From contig NZ_JAAVLW010000007.1 in assembly GCF_013114835.1 (NCBI RefSeq), positions 248,001 to 312,000 on the forward strand: a stretch of 64,000 bases of DNA, written 5' to 3'. The stretch is from Bradyrhizobium archetypum (GTDB taxonomy: Bacteria > Pseudomonadota > Alphaproteobacteria > Rhizobiales > Xanthobacteraceae). Positions 34,893-44,235 of the stretch are shown here, piece after piece (the first letter of the stretch is position 1; each line of letters begins with the position of its first letter). The position numbers were made by a program, and so were the translations under genes. The notes beneath the pieces are model-generated. The model saw nothing but the letters and a program-made list of their open reading frames with translations. It searched no databases and had not been told where the DNA came from.

Positions 34893-34928
34893 CACCGTGC
34901 GGGCGGACCCGCTGGAATTGGGAAAGCG

Positions 34929-35687
34929 ATGAGCGTGACATCCGGGACAAAATCTGAAAGCGGCTTGGGTGAAACCATCCGCGTCGTCATTCACGCTCTC
35001 CTGATCGCGCTTGTGATCCGCACCTTCCTGTTCCAGCCCTTCAACATCCCCTCGGGATCGATGAAGGCGACGCTTCTGGTCGGCGACTACCTGTTCGTCT
35101 CGAAATATTCCTACGGCTATAGCCACTATTCGATTCCGTTGTCGCCGCCCTTGTTTTCGGGCCGCATCTTCGGCTCGGAGCCGAACCGCGGCGATATCGT
35201 GGTATTCCGCCTGCCGAAGGACGATTCCACCGATTACATCAAGCGGGTGATCGGCCTGCCGGGCGACCGCATCCAGATGCGCGAAGGCCTGCTCTACATC
35301 AACGACAAGCCGGTCAAGCGCGAACGGCTTTCCGACTTTATCGGCGAGGACCCCTGCGGTTCCGACGCCACCGCGCGCGTCAAGCGCTGGAAGGAAACGC
35401 TGCCGAACGGCGTCAGCTATGAATCGCTCGATTGCGTCGATAACGGCTTCTACGACAACACCAACGTCTATACCGTGCCCCCCGGCCATTTCTTCATGAT
35501 GGGCGACAACCGCGACAATTCGACCGACAGCCGGGTGCTGTCGGCGGTCGGTTATGTGCCGTTCGAGAACATCGTCGGCCGGGCGCAGATGATCTTCTTC
35601 TCGATTGCCGAGGGCGAGCATGCCTGGATGTTCTGGCGCTGGCCGACAGCCGTGCGCTGGAATCGCCTATTCACTATCGTGCGATGA
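34929..35687 (+). CDS. lepB: Signal peptidase I
   Basis: A 252-residue inner-membrane serine protease that removes Sec and Tat signal peptides. One N-terminal membrane helix (VIHALLIALVIRTFLF) is followed by the catalytic serine box NIPSGSMKATLLVGD, the lysine box DYIKRVIGLPGDRIQ and the MMGDNRDNSTDSR box. The start MSVTSGTKSE follows GGGAAAGCG. rnc overlaps its stop by four bases. Confidence 0.97.
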   Translation: MSVTSGTKSESGLGETIRVVIHALLIALVIRTFLFQPFNIPSGSMKATLLVGDYLFVSKYSYGYSHYSIPLSPPLFSGRIFGSEPNRGDIVVFRLPKDDSTDYIKRVIGLPGDRIQMREGLLYINDKPVKRERLSDFIGEDPCGSDATARVKRWKETLPNGVSYESLDCVDNGFYDNTNVYTVPPGHFFMMGDNRDNSTDSRVLSAVGYVPFENIVGRAQMIFFSIAEGEHAWMFWRWPTAVRWNRLFTIVR

Positions 35688-36505
35688 ACGACGAGACAGC
35701 AATCATTCCTGACACTGCGACCCCAGACGAGGCGGGACAGCAGACTGACGCCGCCGTCGCGACCGCGCCTAAAAAGAAGAAGCGCGGCAAGGCTGCAGCC
35801 AAGGCGGCCGCGGCCGCGATCGAGGGGCGCATCGGCTACACATTCTCCGATCCCGCGCTGTTGACGACCGCCTTTACGCACGTTTCGGCCCTGAAGCCTG
35901 CGACCCGCCATCGCGCCGACAGCTATCAGCGCCTCGAATTCCTCGGCGACCATGTGCTCGGGCTGATCATCTCCGACATGCTGTACCGTGCCTACCCGCG
36001 GGCCGACGAGGGCGAATTGTCGAAACGCCTCGCCGATCTCGTGCGCAAGGAAAGCTGCGCGGACGTCGCAAAATCGCTCGGCCTGCTCGACGACATCAAG
36101 CTCGGCGCGGTGGGCGCGGGGGCGGGCGCGCGGCTGCGCAAATCCGTGCTCGGCGATATCTGCGAGGCGGTGATCGGGGCGATCTATCTTGACGGCGGCT
36201 ATGCGGCGGCGTCGCAATTCGTCGAGCGTAACTGGACGGAGCGGATGCGCAAACCCCGCCGGCCGCTGCGCGATCCCAAGACGGTGTTGCAGGAATGGGC
36301 CCAGAGCAAGGGATTGCCGACGCCGGTCTACCGCGAGATCGAGCGCACCGGGCCGCATCACGACCCACAATTCCGCGTCGCCGTCGATCTGCCGGGGCTG
36401 GCGCCCGCCGAAGGTATCGGCGGCTCCAAGCGCGCCGCCGAGAAGGTTGCCGCCTCCGTGATGATCGAACGCGAAGGCGTCGGCGGCGGCAGCAATGACA
36501 GTTGA
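35684..36505 (+). CDS. rnc: Ribonuclease III
   Basis: A 273-residue double-strand-specific endonuclease for rRNA and mRNA processing. It carries a non-conserved N-terminal extension of about 40 residues with a lysine run (PKKKKRGKAAAKAAA). The signature QRLEFLGDHVLGLI follows near residue 85, then the catalytic GDICEAVIGAIYLDGG, and a C-terminal dsRNA-binding domain starting DPKTVLQEWAQSKG. It lies between lepB and era with overlaps at both ends, the classic order. Confidence 0.96.
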   Translation: MNDETAIIPDTATPDEAGQQTDAAVATAPKKKKRGKAAAKAAAAAIEGRIGYTFSDPALLTTAFTHVSALKPATRHRADSYQRLEFLGDHVLGLIISDMLYRAYPRADEGELSKRLADLVRKESCADVAKSLGLLDDIKLGAVGAGAGARLRKSVLGDICEAVIGAIYLDGGYAAASQFVERNWTERMRKPRRPLRDPKTVLQEWAQSKGLPTPVYREIERTGPHHDPQFRVAVDLPGLAPAEGIGGSKRAAEKVAASVMIEREGVGGGSNDS

Positions 36506-37424
36506 ATCTTCGCCCGCCACCGCGCCTGCCGAGACCCGCTGCGGTTTCGTCGCGCTGATCGGCGCCCCCAATGTCGGCAAGTCGACGCTGGTCAACGCGC
36601 TGGTCGGCTCCAAGGTCACCATCGTCTCGCGCAAGGTGCAGACGACCCGCGCCCTGATCCGCGGCATCGTAGTTGAGGACAATGCGCAAATTATTCTGGT
36701 CGATACGCCCGGCATCTTCTCGCCGAAGCGGAGACTGGACCGCGCCATGGTTTCCACCGCCTGGAGCGGCGCCCATGACGCCGACCTCGTCTGCGTGCTG
36801 CTCGACGCCAAGGCCGGAATCGACGAGGAGGCCGACGCGATCCTGGGCAAGCTCGCGACGGTCGCGCACCCGAAAATCCTGGTGCTGAACAAGATCGACC
36901 TGATCCCGCGCGAAAAGCTTTTGGCGCTGGCGGAGGCCGCCAACGAGCGCATGAAGTTCGACCACACCTTCATGATCTCGGCACTGCAGGGCGACGGCGT
37001 CGATGACCTGCGCAAGACATTGGCGAAGAGCGTGCCGCCGGGACCGTTCCACTATCCGGAGGACCAGATGTCGGATGCGCCGCTGCGGCATCTGGCGGCG
37101 GAGATCACCCGGGAAAAGATCTACCGTCAGCTCCATCAGGAACTGCCGTATCAATCGACCGTCGAGACCGACACCTGGACCGAGCGCAAGGACAAGTCGG
37201 TCCGGATTGAGCAGACGATTTTTGTCGAGCGCGAAAGCCAGCGCAAGATCGTGCTCGGCAAGGGCGGCGCCACCATCAAGTCGATCGGCGCGGATTCGCG
37301 CAAAGAGATCGCGGAGATCCTGGGCGTGCCCGTGCACCTGTTCCTGTTCGTCAAGGTGCGCGAGAACTGGGGCGACGATCCCGATCGCTATAGGGAAATG
37401 GGACTGGAATTTCCCAAGGAATGA
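36495..37424 (+). CDS. era: GTPase Era
   Basis: A 309-residue GTPase needed for 30S maturation. It has G1 (GAPNVGKSTL), the G2 region (QTTRALIRGI), G3 (DTPGIFSP) and G4 (NKIDLI), then a C-terminal KH domain with VLGKGGATIKSIGADSRKEI that binds the 3' end of 16S rRNA. It overlaps rnc by 11 bases. Confidence 0.97.
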   Translation: MTVESSPATAPAETRCGFVALIGAPNVGKSTLVNALVGSKVTIVSRKVQTTRALIRGIVVEDNAQIILVDTPGIFSPKRRLDRAMVSTAWSGAHDADLVCVLLDAKAGIDEEADAILGKLATVAHPKILVLNKIDLIPREKLLALAEAANERMKFDHTFMISALQGDGVDDLRKTLAKSVPPGPFHYPEDQMSDAPLRHLAAEITREKIYRQLHQELPYQSTVETDTWTERKDKSVRIEQTIFVERESQRKIVLGKGGATIKSIGADSRKEIAEILGVPVHLFLFVKVRENWGDDPDRYREMGLEFPKE

Positions 37425-37463
37425 TCAGCCAGCACTCAGGCGCAATAACAAAGAACAAGCCCG

Positions 37464-37844
37464 ATGACCCTACCAAGAAACGTGCTGTGGTTTGAGGTTT
37501 TGCTGTATCTGTCGTTGACGCTGGATGCGGTGTCGGTGGCGTTCCAGGACCGCACGCCGACGGCGAAGATGACGGAGCAGATGATCAACACCGGAACGCT
37601 GATGGCGGCCGGGCTGATCCTGCTGCTGGTCTATTTCGTCCGGCTCGCCGCCGAGCACCGCAAGAACTGGCCGCGCTGGGTGCTGACGGGAGCCCTGGTG
37701 CTGTCGGTGATTTCGCTGGTGCAGATCATCGGCGAGAAGGGCCTTCAGTTCGACAGCGGCATCGAGGTGATTTCCTGCGCGCTGACCGCGGCGGGGCTGT
37801 ACTTCTCCTTCACCGGCGACGCGGTGGGCTGGTTCAACGCGTGA
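37464..37844 (+). CDS. Small membrane protein of unknown function
   Basis: A 126-residue protein with four hydrophobic segments (VLWFEVLLYLSLTLDAV, LMAAGLILLLVYFV, WVLTGALVLSVISLVQII and a last one ending FSFTGDAVGWF). Charge distribution fits an inner-membrane protein. It lies between era and recO on the same strand, 39 bases after era. I know no function. Confidence 0.75.
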   Translation: MTLPRNVLWFEVLLYLSLTLDAVSVAFQDRTPTAKMTEQMINTGTLMAAGLILLLVYFVRLAAEHRKNWPRWVLTGALVLSVISLVQIIGEKGLQFDSGIEVISCALTAAGLYFSFTGDAVGWFNA

Positions 37845-37853
37845 TTTGTTGCA

Positions 37854-37948
37854 GTCATTCCGGGGCGCGAAGCGAACCCGGAATCTCGAGATTCTCAGGT
37901 GCGCAATTGCGCACCATAGTTCGATGCTTTGCATCGCCCCGGAATGAC
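37854..37948. repeat. Palindromic repeat with perfect 14-bp ends
   Basis: GTCATTCCGGGGCG (37854-37867) and CGCCCCGGAATGAC (37935-37948) are exact reverse complements; inner dyads GGTGCGCAATTGCGCACC and GATGCTTTGCATC add structure. It separates the small membrane protein from recO. Confidence 0.85.
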
Positions 37949-37998
37949 GAACGGAGAGACCGCTGCGCTCTCCACCCAAATGCTGTAAACTCCCGCCC

Positions 37999-38751
37999 AT
38001 GGAATGGACCGACGAAGGCATCGTGCTGGGGGTGCGGCGGCATGGCGAATCCTCCGCCATTGTCGAGCTGCTGACACGCGAGCATGGCCGTCATCTCGGC
38101 CTGGTGCGCGGCGGGGCCTCGTCGCGGATGCGGCCGCTGCTGCAGCCCGGCAACAGCGTCACCGCGGTGTGGCGGGCGCGGCTCGACGAGCATCTCGGCA
38201 CCTATGCCATCGAGGGTACCCGGCTGCGCGCGGCGACGCTGCTTTCGTCCTCCCACGCCGTTTATGGGGTCACCCATCTGGCCTCGCTGGCCCGCCTGCT
38301 GCCCGAGCGCGACCCGCACGGGGACATCTTCGAGATGCTCGACCGGACGCTCGACGACTTCGAGGATGCCGGCGGCGCGGCGGCCCACCTCATCCGGTTC
38401 GAACTTGCGATGCTGGCTGAACTCGGTTTCGGCCTTGATCTGGAAAACTGCGCCGCTACCGGCGAGACCACGGACCTGATCTACGTCTCGCCCAAATCCG
38501 GCGGAGCGGTCTCGCGGCGGGCTGGCGAGCCCTACCGCGACCGGCTGCTGCGGCTGCCGGCCTTCCTGCGCGAAGGCGAGGGAGGGGCGAACGACTGGTC
38601 GGACCAGGACCTGCAGGATGGCTTTCGGCTGACCGGTCTGTTCCTGCTCCGCCACGTGCTGGAACCGCGCGGGCAGGGCCATTCCGACGCCAGGGACGGG
38701 TTCATCAACGCGGTGACTCGGCGTCGCGCGCGAATCAGCTCGTCGGCTTGA
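37999..38751 (+). CDS. recO: DNA repair protein RecO
   Basis: A 250-residue mediator that loads RecA onto SSB-coated DNA in the RecFOR pathway. The N-terminal OB fold begins MEWTDEGIVLGVRRHGESS and continues VRGGASSRMRPLLQPGN. The C-terminal helical part lacks the four-cysteine zinc cluster of some homologues, retaining only C150 or so. Length is normal. Position after era is conserved in alphaproteobacteria. Confidence 0.95.
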   Translation: MEWTDEGIVLGVRRHGESSAIVELLTREHGRHLGLVRGGASSRMRPLLQPGNSVTAVWRARLDEHLGTYAIEGTRLRAATLLSSSHAVYGVTHLASLARLLPERDPHGDIFEMLDRTLDDFEDAGGAAAHLIRFELAMLAELGFGLDLENCAATGETTDLIYVSPKSGGAVSRRAGEPYRDRLLRLPAFLREGEGGANDWSDQDLQDGFRLTGLFLLRHVLEPRGQGHSDARDGFINAVTRRRARISSSA

Positions 38752-38767
38752 GCGGATCCCTCCACAC

Positions 38768-38886
38768 CGTCGTCCCTGCGAACGGAGGGAGCCATACGCT
38801 GCAGCCCTTCGATTGAAGCTGTGGCCTGAGCCATTTTTTGCCACAAACGCTTGTGGTTATGGGCCCCTGCGTTCGCAGGGACGACG
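38768..38886. repeat. Palindromic repeat upstream of parC, perfect 17-bp ends
   Basis: CGTCGTCCCTGCGAACG (38768-38784) and CGTTCGCAGGGACGACG (38870-38886) are exact reverse complements. The inner part includes GTGGTTATGGGCCCCTGCG, which matches the reverse complement of the element at 41217 downstream of parC. Confidence 0.9.
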
Positions 38887-38947
38887 TCAGAAAACGCGGC
38901 CCCATTCGCGGCTTGCCCGATTCACCGCAAAAGTTTAACGCCTCTCC

Positions 38948-41203
38948 ATGGGAAAACGACAGCTACCGCCGGAAGAACCGGCCGAAATCCACGAGGTGAT
39001 GCTGCGCGATGCGCTGGAAGAGCGCTATCTCGCCTATGCTCTCTCGACCATCATGCACCGCGCTCTGCCGGACGCCCGCGACGGGCTGAAGCCGGTGCAC
39101 CGGCGCATTCTCTACGGCATGCGCCTGCTCAGGCTTGACCCCGGCTCGCCGTTCAAGAAGTCGGCCAAGATCGTCGGCGACGTGATGGGCTCGTTCCATC
39201 CGCATGGCGACCAGGCGATCTACGACGCCATGGTGCGTCTCGCCCAGGATTTCGCCTCGCGCTATCCGCTGGTCGACGGCCAGGGCAATTTCGGCAATAT
39301 CGACGGCGATAACCCGGCCGCCTACCGTTACACCGAAGCGCGCATGACCGAGGTCGCGCGGCTGCTCCTGGACGGCATCGACGAGGACGGCGTCGAGTTC
39401 CGCGCCAATTACGACGGCCAGAGCAAGGAGCCGGTGGTTCTGCCCGGCGGCTTTCCGAACCTGCTCGCCAACGGCGCGCAGGGCATTGCAGTCGGCATGG
39501 CGACCTCGATCCCGCCGCACAACGTCGCCGAACTCTGCGACGCCGCGCTGCATCTGATCGACAAGCCCGAAGCGAAATCCAAGTCGCTCCTGAGATGGGT
39601 CAAGGGTCCGGATTTCCCGACCGGCGGCATTGTCATCGATTCCAAGGAAAGCATCGCGGAGGCCTACACGACCGGCCGCGGCTCGTTCCGCACCCGCGCA
39701 AAGTGGATCCAGGAAGAGGGCGCCCGCGGCACCTGGGTCGTGGTCATCACCGAGATTCCGTGGCTGGTGCAGAAGTCCCGGCTGGTCGAGAAGATCGCCG
39801 AGCTCCTGAACGAGAAGAAGCTGCCGCTGGTCGGCGACGTCAGGGACGAGTCGGCCGAAGACATTCGCCTCGTGATCGAGCCGAAATCCCGCGCGGTCGA
39901 TCCGGCGCTGATGATGGAATCCTTGTTCCGGCTCACCGAGCTCGAAAGCAAGATTTCGCTGAACCTCAACGTGCTGATCAAGGGCAAGATCCCGAAGGTG
40001 GTGGGGCTTGCGGAATGTTTGCGCGAATGGCTCGACCATCTGCGCGACGTGCTGGTACGCCGCTCCAACTACCGCAAGACCCAGATCGAGAACCGGCTCG
40101 AAATCCTCGGCGGTTATCTGATCGCCTATCTGAACATCGACAAGGTGATCAAGATCATCCGCACCGAGGACGAGCCGAAGCCGGCGCTGATCAAGGCGTT
40201 CAAGCTGACGGACATCCAGGCCGACGCCATCCTCAACATGCGCCTGCGCTCCTTGCGCAAGCTGGAAGAGTTCGAAATCCGCACCGAGGACAAGAACCTC
40301 CGCAACGAATTGAAGGGCATCAAATCGCTGCTCGGCTCCGAAGCCGAGCAATGGTCCAAGGTCGGCGAGCAGGTCCGCAAGGTCCGCGACATTTTTGGAC
40401 CGAAGACGCCGCTCGGCAAGCGCCGCACGCAATTCGCCGACGCGCCCGAGCATGATCTCGCCGCGATCGAGGAGGCTTTCGTCGAGCGCGAGCCGGTGAC
40501 GGTCGTGATCTCGGAAAAGGGCTGGGTGCGAACGCTCAAGGGCCACGTCGAGGATATCTCGGGCCTTGCGTTCAAGACCGACGACAAGCTCGACCACGCC
40601 TTCTTCGCCGAAACCACGTCGAAGCTCCTGCTGTTCGCGACCAACGGTAAGTTCTACTCGCTCGACGTCGCCAAGCTGCCCGGCGGCCGCGGCCATGGCG
40701 AGCCGATCCGCATGTTCATCGACCTCGAGCAGGACGCGGCGATCGTCTCGCTGTTCGTCAACAAGGGCGAGCGCAAGTTCCTGATCGCGAGCAGCGAGGG
40801 GCAGGGTTTTGTGGTCAAGGAAGAGGATTGCGTCAGCAACACCCGCAAGGGCAAGCAGGTTCTCAACGTCAGCATGCCGGCCGAGGCCTGCGCGATTGCG
40901 ACCGTGCAGGGCGATACGGTTGCTGCGATCGGCACCAATCACAAGATGGTGCTGTTCCCGCTCGACCAGGTGCCGGAGATGGCGCGCGGCCGCGGCGTGC
41001 GTTTGCAGAAATATTCCAGCGCGAAACTCTCCGACGTCGCGGTGTTCGAGTTCAAGGCGGGCCTGACCTGGAAGGATTCCGCAGGCCGCGAGCAGAGCAT
41101 GAGCGCCAAGGACCTGGCCGACTGGCGCGGCAACCGCGCCGATGCCGGCCGTCTCGCGCACGGTTTGCCGAAGTCGAACAAGTTTTTGCGCGGCGTGGAG
41201 TAG
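38948..41203 (+). CDS. parC: DNA topoisomerase IV subunit A
   Basis: The 751-residue DNA-cleaving subunit of topoisomerase IV, which decatenates daughter chromosomes. It has the N-terminal ALEERYLAYALSTIMHRALP region, the winged-helix stretch GDVMGSFHPHGDQAIYDAMV (quinolone region), the catalytic tyrosine Y128 in AAYRYTEARM, and a C-terminal beta-pinwheel. At the position equivalent to E. coli Ser80 it has Gln89. The length suits ParC rather than GyrA. parE is not in the window. Confidence 0.95.
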   Translation: MGKRQLPPEEPAEIHEVMLRDALEERYLAYALSTIMHRALPDARDGLKPVHRRILYGMRLLRLDPGSPFKKSAKIVGDVMGSFHPHGDQAIYDAMVRLAQDFASRYPLVDGQGNFGNIDGDNPAAYRYTEARMTEVARLLLDGIDEDGVEFRANYDGQSKEPVVLPGGFPNLLANGAQGIAVGMATSIPPHNVAELCDAALHLIDKPEAKSKSLLRWVKGPDFPTGGIVIDSKESIAEAYTTGRGSFRTRAKWIQEEGARGTWVVVITEIPWLVQKSRLVEKIAELLNEKKLPLVGDVRDESAEDIRLVIEPKSRAVDPALMMESLFRLTELESKISLNLNVLIKGKIPKVVGLAECLREWLDHLRDVLVRRSNYRKTQIENRLEILGGYLIAYLNIDKVIKIIRTEDEPKPALIKAFKLTDIQADAILNMRLRSLRKLEEFEIRTEDKNLRNELKGIKSLLGSEAEQWSKVGEQVRKVRDIFGPKTPLGKRRTQFADAPEHDLAAIEEAFVEREPVTVVISEKGWVRTLKGHVEDISGLAFKTDDKLDHAFFAETTSKLLLFATNGKFYSLDVAKLPGGRGHGEPIRMFIDLEQDAAIVSLFVNKGERKFLIASSEGQGFVVKEEDCVSNTRKGKQVLNVSMPAEACAIATVQGDTVAAIGTNHKMVLFPLDQVPEMARGRGVRLQKYSSAKLSDVAVFEFKAGLTWKDSAGREQSMSAKDLADWRGNRADAGRLAHGLPKSNKFLRGVE

Positions 41204-41216
41204 CGGTGAGGTGGTT

Positions 41217-41354
41217 GCCGTCCTCCCTGCGAACGCATGCGAAAGCAGGGACCCATAACCACAGCCATTTGTGATTAGCCTTCGCTGAAGCTCCATCTCG
41301 CTTCAATGGTCGGACAGCGGCGGTTATGAGTCCCGTCAAGGCAGGGACGACGGC
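41217..41354. repeat. Palindromic repeat downstream of parC, inverted relative to the upstream copy
   Basis: It begins GCCGTCCTCCCTGCGAACGC and ends GGCAGGGACGACGGC, with internal CAGGGACCCATAACCACAG. The same core occurs on the opposite strand in the element at 38768. It lies between parC and the CDF transporter gene. Confidence 0.8.
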
Positions 41355-41441
41355 GGAGCTAGCCGTACGACCGTATCTCCTCACCGTAATAGTATTCGAA
41401 ATTCCGCGCGCTATATAAGTCGCCGAACCGGACGAGGCGGA

Positions 41442-42386
41442 ATGGCGCACGATCACCACCACAACCACTCCCATGGGCATGGTCATTCGCGCGGCCACGC
41501 CGGCCACAGCCATGCGCCCGATAGCTTTGGCTGGGCATTCGCGATCGGCGCCTCGCTCAACACGGCGTTCGTCATTGCCGAGCTGATCTTCGGCTATGCC
41601 GCCAATTCGCTGGCCCTGATTTCGGATGCCGTTCACAATCTCTCCGACGTGATCGCGCTACTGCTGGCGTGGGGCGCGGCGTGGCTCGCCGAGAGAAAGC
41701 CGACGCATCGGCACACCTATGGCTATCGCCGCGCCTCGATCCTGGCGGCGCTGTTCAATGCCGGCCTGCTGCTGGTTGCGGTCGGCGGCATCGTCGTCGA
41801 AGCGGTCAACCGGCTGTACAGCCCGGCGCCGGTTGCGGGCTGGACCGTCGTGCCGGTCGCCGCGCTGGGTGTCGCCGTCAACGGCTTCACCGCGCTGCTA
41901 TTCATGCGCGGCCGTCACGGCGATCTCAACATTCGGGGCGCCTATCTGCACATGGCAGCCGATGCTGGCGTCTCGCTCGGCGTGGTGGTTGCGGCGCTCA
42001 TCATCATGATGACGGGATGGCTGTGGCTTGATCCCGCCATCAGCCTTGTCATCGCGGCCGTGGTGTTCTGGAGCGGATGGGGGCTGGCGCGCGACAGCGT
42101 CAATCTCGCGCTCGACGGCGTGCCGCGCGGCATCGATCTGGCGCAGGTGCGGGACTATCTCGCCGGGCTGGAGGGCGTCTCCGAGGTGCATGATCTCCAC
42201 GTCTGGGCGATGAGCACCAACGAAACCGCGCTGACCGCGCATCTGGTGCGGCCCGGAGGGAGCGACGACGCGTTCCTGCATGGCGTCTGCGAAGAACTCT
42301 CGCACCGCTTCAACATCCATCACAGCACGTTGCAGATCGAAGTCGATCCCGCCGTCTGCAAGCTGGCGCCCGCCGAACGGGTGTAG
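41442..42386 (+). CDS. Cation diffusion facilitator (zinc-type CDF exporter)
   Basis: A 314-residue inner-membrane antiporter. A histidine-rich N-terminus (HDHHHNHSHGHGHS) is typical of zinc transporters of the CzcD/ZitB branch. Six membrane segments follow, with the metal-site pairs in SDAVHNLSD (HxxxD, segment 2) and YLHMAADAG (HxxxD, segment 5). A cytoplasmic C-terminal domain of about 90 residues follows, with VSEVHDLHVWAMS. It probably exports zinc and possibly cobalt or cadmium. Confidence 0.92.
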   Translation: MAHDHHHNHSHGHGHSRGHAGHSHAPDSFGWAFAIGASLNTAFVIAELIFGYAANSLALISDAVHNLSDVIALLLAWGAAWLAERKPTHRHTYGYRRASILAALFNAGLLLVAVGGIVVEAVNRLYSPAPVAGWTVVPVAALGVAVNGFTALLFMRGRHGDLNIRGAYLHMAADAGVSLGVVVAALIIMMTGWLWLDPAISLVIAAVVFWSGWGLARDSVNLALDGVPRGIDLAQVRDYLAGLEGVSEVHDLHVWAMSTNETALTAHLVRPGGSDDAFLHGVCEELSHRFNIHHSTLQIEVDPAVCKLAPAERV

Positions 42387-42389
42387 TTC

Positions 42390-42466
42390 CGTAGGATGGG
42401 TAGAGCGCAGCGAAACCCTCAATCCCTCCGCCGCGCGAAGATGGATATCGCTTCACCCATCCTACG
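42390..42466. repeat. Palindromic repeat with CGTAGGATGGG/CCCATCCTACG ends
   Basis: The 11-base ends at 42390-42400 and 42456-42466 are exact reverse complements. The element lies between the convergent CDF and PepSY-like genes and could terminate both. Confidence 0.85.
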
Positions 42467-42543
42467 CAACCAAGTCTTCCGCCGGTCGCGAAGAGGCAGG
42501 CGCCGACGCCGACGATTGGCGCGTGTCTGCGTTCCAGGAAGCC

Positions 42544-42777
42544 TCACTTTCGCTCCTTGATCTGGCCGCTGCTATCGACGACGAGCCGCACTTCCTTGCC
42601 GTCCTTCATCGCCTTGGCGGTGGTACCTTCGGCCGTCGACTTGATGTCGCTGACCTGCGAGTAGCCAGCCGCCTGAATCTTGGCGATGAGTTCCTCCTGC
42701 GTCAGGGCATAAACGGGTGATAATCCCGCCGCGATCGCCAGCCAGATGGTTGTGTGGAAGATCGTCCGTTTGCGCAT
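42544..42777 (-). CDS. Small secreted PepSY-like protein
   Basis: A 77-residue precursor with a signal peptide (TTIWLAIAAGLSPVYA) and a mature part of about 52 residues. The mature part, including ELIAKIQAAGYSQVSDIK and then GKEVRLVVDSSGQIKE, has the PepSY-type beta-sheet pattern. Such proteins are periplasmic and thought to inhibit or bind peptidases. It lies 60 bases downstream of the chrA start-distal end, on the same strand as chrB-chrA. Confidence 0.75.
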   Translation of the reverse strand: MRKRTIFHTTIWLAIAAGLSPVYALTQEELIAKIQAAGYSQVSDIKSTAEGTTAKAMKDGKEVRLVVDSSGQIKERK

Positions 42778-42837
42778 GCTCTTGCTCCTGGTGATATCCC
42801 TGCCCAGGTGAAGGCCGGTCCAGTCCGTAGTGTTCCC

Positions 42838-44235
42838 CTAGATGACGCCAACAGATCGCAGCAGGATGCCCGTGACGCATGAAGCGGCCAGAACGACGAG
42901 CATCCCGATGTTGAAGCGGAAGATTGCGGTTGCCGCCGCGATCGACAGGACGAGCGCCGGCAGGTCGATGCTGGCCAGCACGGGCGCGTCGAACGACAGA
43001 CCGAATCCTTGAACCGGAAAGGCCTGCCGGAACACGGTGTGTAGCGCGAACCAGATCGACAGATTGAGGATCACGCCGACGACCGCCGCGGTGATCGCCG
43101 AGAGCGCGCCGGCGAGCGCCTTGTTGCCTCGCAGCGCCTCGATGTAGGGCGCCCCGACGAAGATCCAGAGGAAGCAGGGTGCGAAGGTCACCCAGGTCGC
43201 CAGCAACCCGCCGAGCGTGCCGGCGAGCATGGGCGACAGCCCGCTCGCCTCGCGGAATGCAGCCATGAAGCCGACGAACTGGACGACCATGATGAGAGGT
43301 CCGGGCGTGGTCTCCGCCATTCCGAGGCCGTCGAGCATCTCCCGCGGTGTGACCCAGTGGTAGTATTCGGCGGCCTGCTGCGCGACGTAGGCCAGCACGG
43401 CGTAGGCTCCGCCGAATGTCACCATCGCCATTTTGCTGAAGAAGATCGCGATTTGGCTGAAGACATCGTTCGGTCCCAGCGCAATGAGGAACGCGAAGAC
43501 GGGAACGAGCCAGATGGCTAGCCAGACCGCCAAGATCCGCAGCATGCGCGACGTGTTCGGTCGGACATGTTCGGGAATCCCTTCGCCGAGCATGCTGTCG
43601 ATCATGGCAGAATTCTTTCCGCCATGTTCCAGAGCCGCGAATTCCGGCCTGCCAAGCCGGGCACCGACGAAGCCGATGGAGGCGGCGGCGACAATGATCA
43701 GTGGAAACGGCACCCCGAAAAAGAAGATCGCGACGAACGCGATCGCCGCCAGCGCAATCATCACGCGGTTGCGCAGTGCGCGCTTGCCGACGCGGACGAC
43801 GGCATGCACGACGATCGCCAGCACCGCGGCCTTCAACCCGAAGAACACCGCCTCGACGAGGCCGACATTGCCGTAGGCGGCGTAGATGTAACTCAAGCCC
43901 ATAATGGCGATGATGCCGGGCAGGATGAAGAGGCCGCCGGCCATGATGCCGCCGGCGGTCCGGTGCAACAGCCAGCCGATATAGGTTGCCAACTGCTGCG
44001 CCTCGGGGCCCGGCAACAGCATGCAGTAGTTCAGCGCATGCAAGAACCGGCTCTCGGAGATCCAGTTCTTCTCCTCGACCAGGATACGGTGCATCACCGC
44101 GATCTGCCCGGCCGGGCCACCGAAACTGAGTGCGGCAACCCGCAGCCAGACCCGAAAGGCCTCGCCGAAGCTGATGCCGTGACCAGCTTCCCGGCTGGCA
44201 CCGGCTTCGGCCGCCTTGTCGATCGTCGCTTCCAT
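42838..44235 (-). CDS. chrA: Chromate efflux transporter ChrA
   Basis: A 465-residue two-domain CHR transporter expelling chromate from the cytoplasm. The first CHR half has LSFGGPAGQIAVMHR and LLPGPEAQQLATYIGW; the second repeats the pattern with VTFGGAYAVLAYVAQQ and ETTPGPLIMVVQFVGF. The ATG at 44235 begins MEATIDKAAEAG and overlaps the stop of the upstream chrB-like gene by one base, so translational coupling is likely. A further 19 upstream codons lie inside that gene and are not used. Confidence 0.93.
   Translation of the reverse strand: MEATIDKAAEAGASREAGHGISFGEAFRVWLRVAALSFGGPAGQIAVMHRILVEEKNWISESRFLHALNYCMLLPGPEAQQLATYIGWLLHRTAGGIMAGGLFILPGIIAIMGLSYIYAAYGNVGLVEAVFFGLKAAVLAIVVHAVVRVGKRALRNRVMIALAAIAFVAIFFFGVPFPLIIVAAASIGFVGARLGRPEFAALEHGGKNSAMIDSMLGEGIPEHVRPNTSRMLRILAVWLAIWLVPVFAFLIALGPNDVFSQIAIFFSKMAMVTFGGAYAVLAYVAQQAAEYYHWVTPREMLDGLGMAETTPGPLIMVVQFVGFMAAFREASGLSPMLAGTLGGLLATWVTFAPCFLWIFVGAPYIEALRGNKALAGALSAITAAVVGVILNLSIWFALHTVFRQAFPVQGFGLSFDAPVLASIDLPALVLSIAAATAIFRFNIGMLVVLAASCVTGILLRSVGVI

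Noticed and set aside
38963..41296. A 777-codon open frame antisense to parC
   Set aside because: It mirrors the parC codon pattern in GC-rich DNA, has no domain and no credible ribosome binding site; parC is certain on the other strand.
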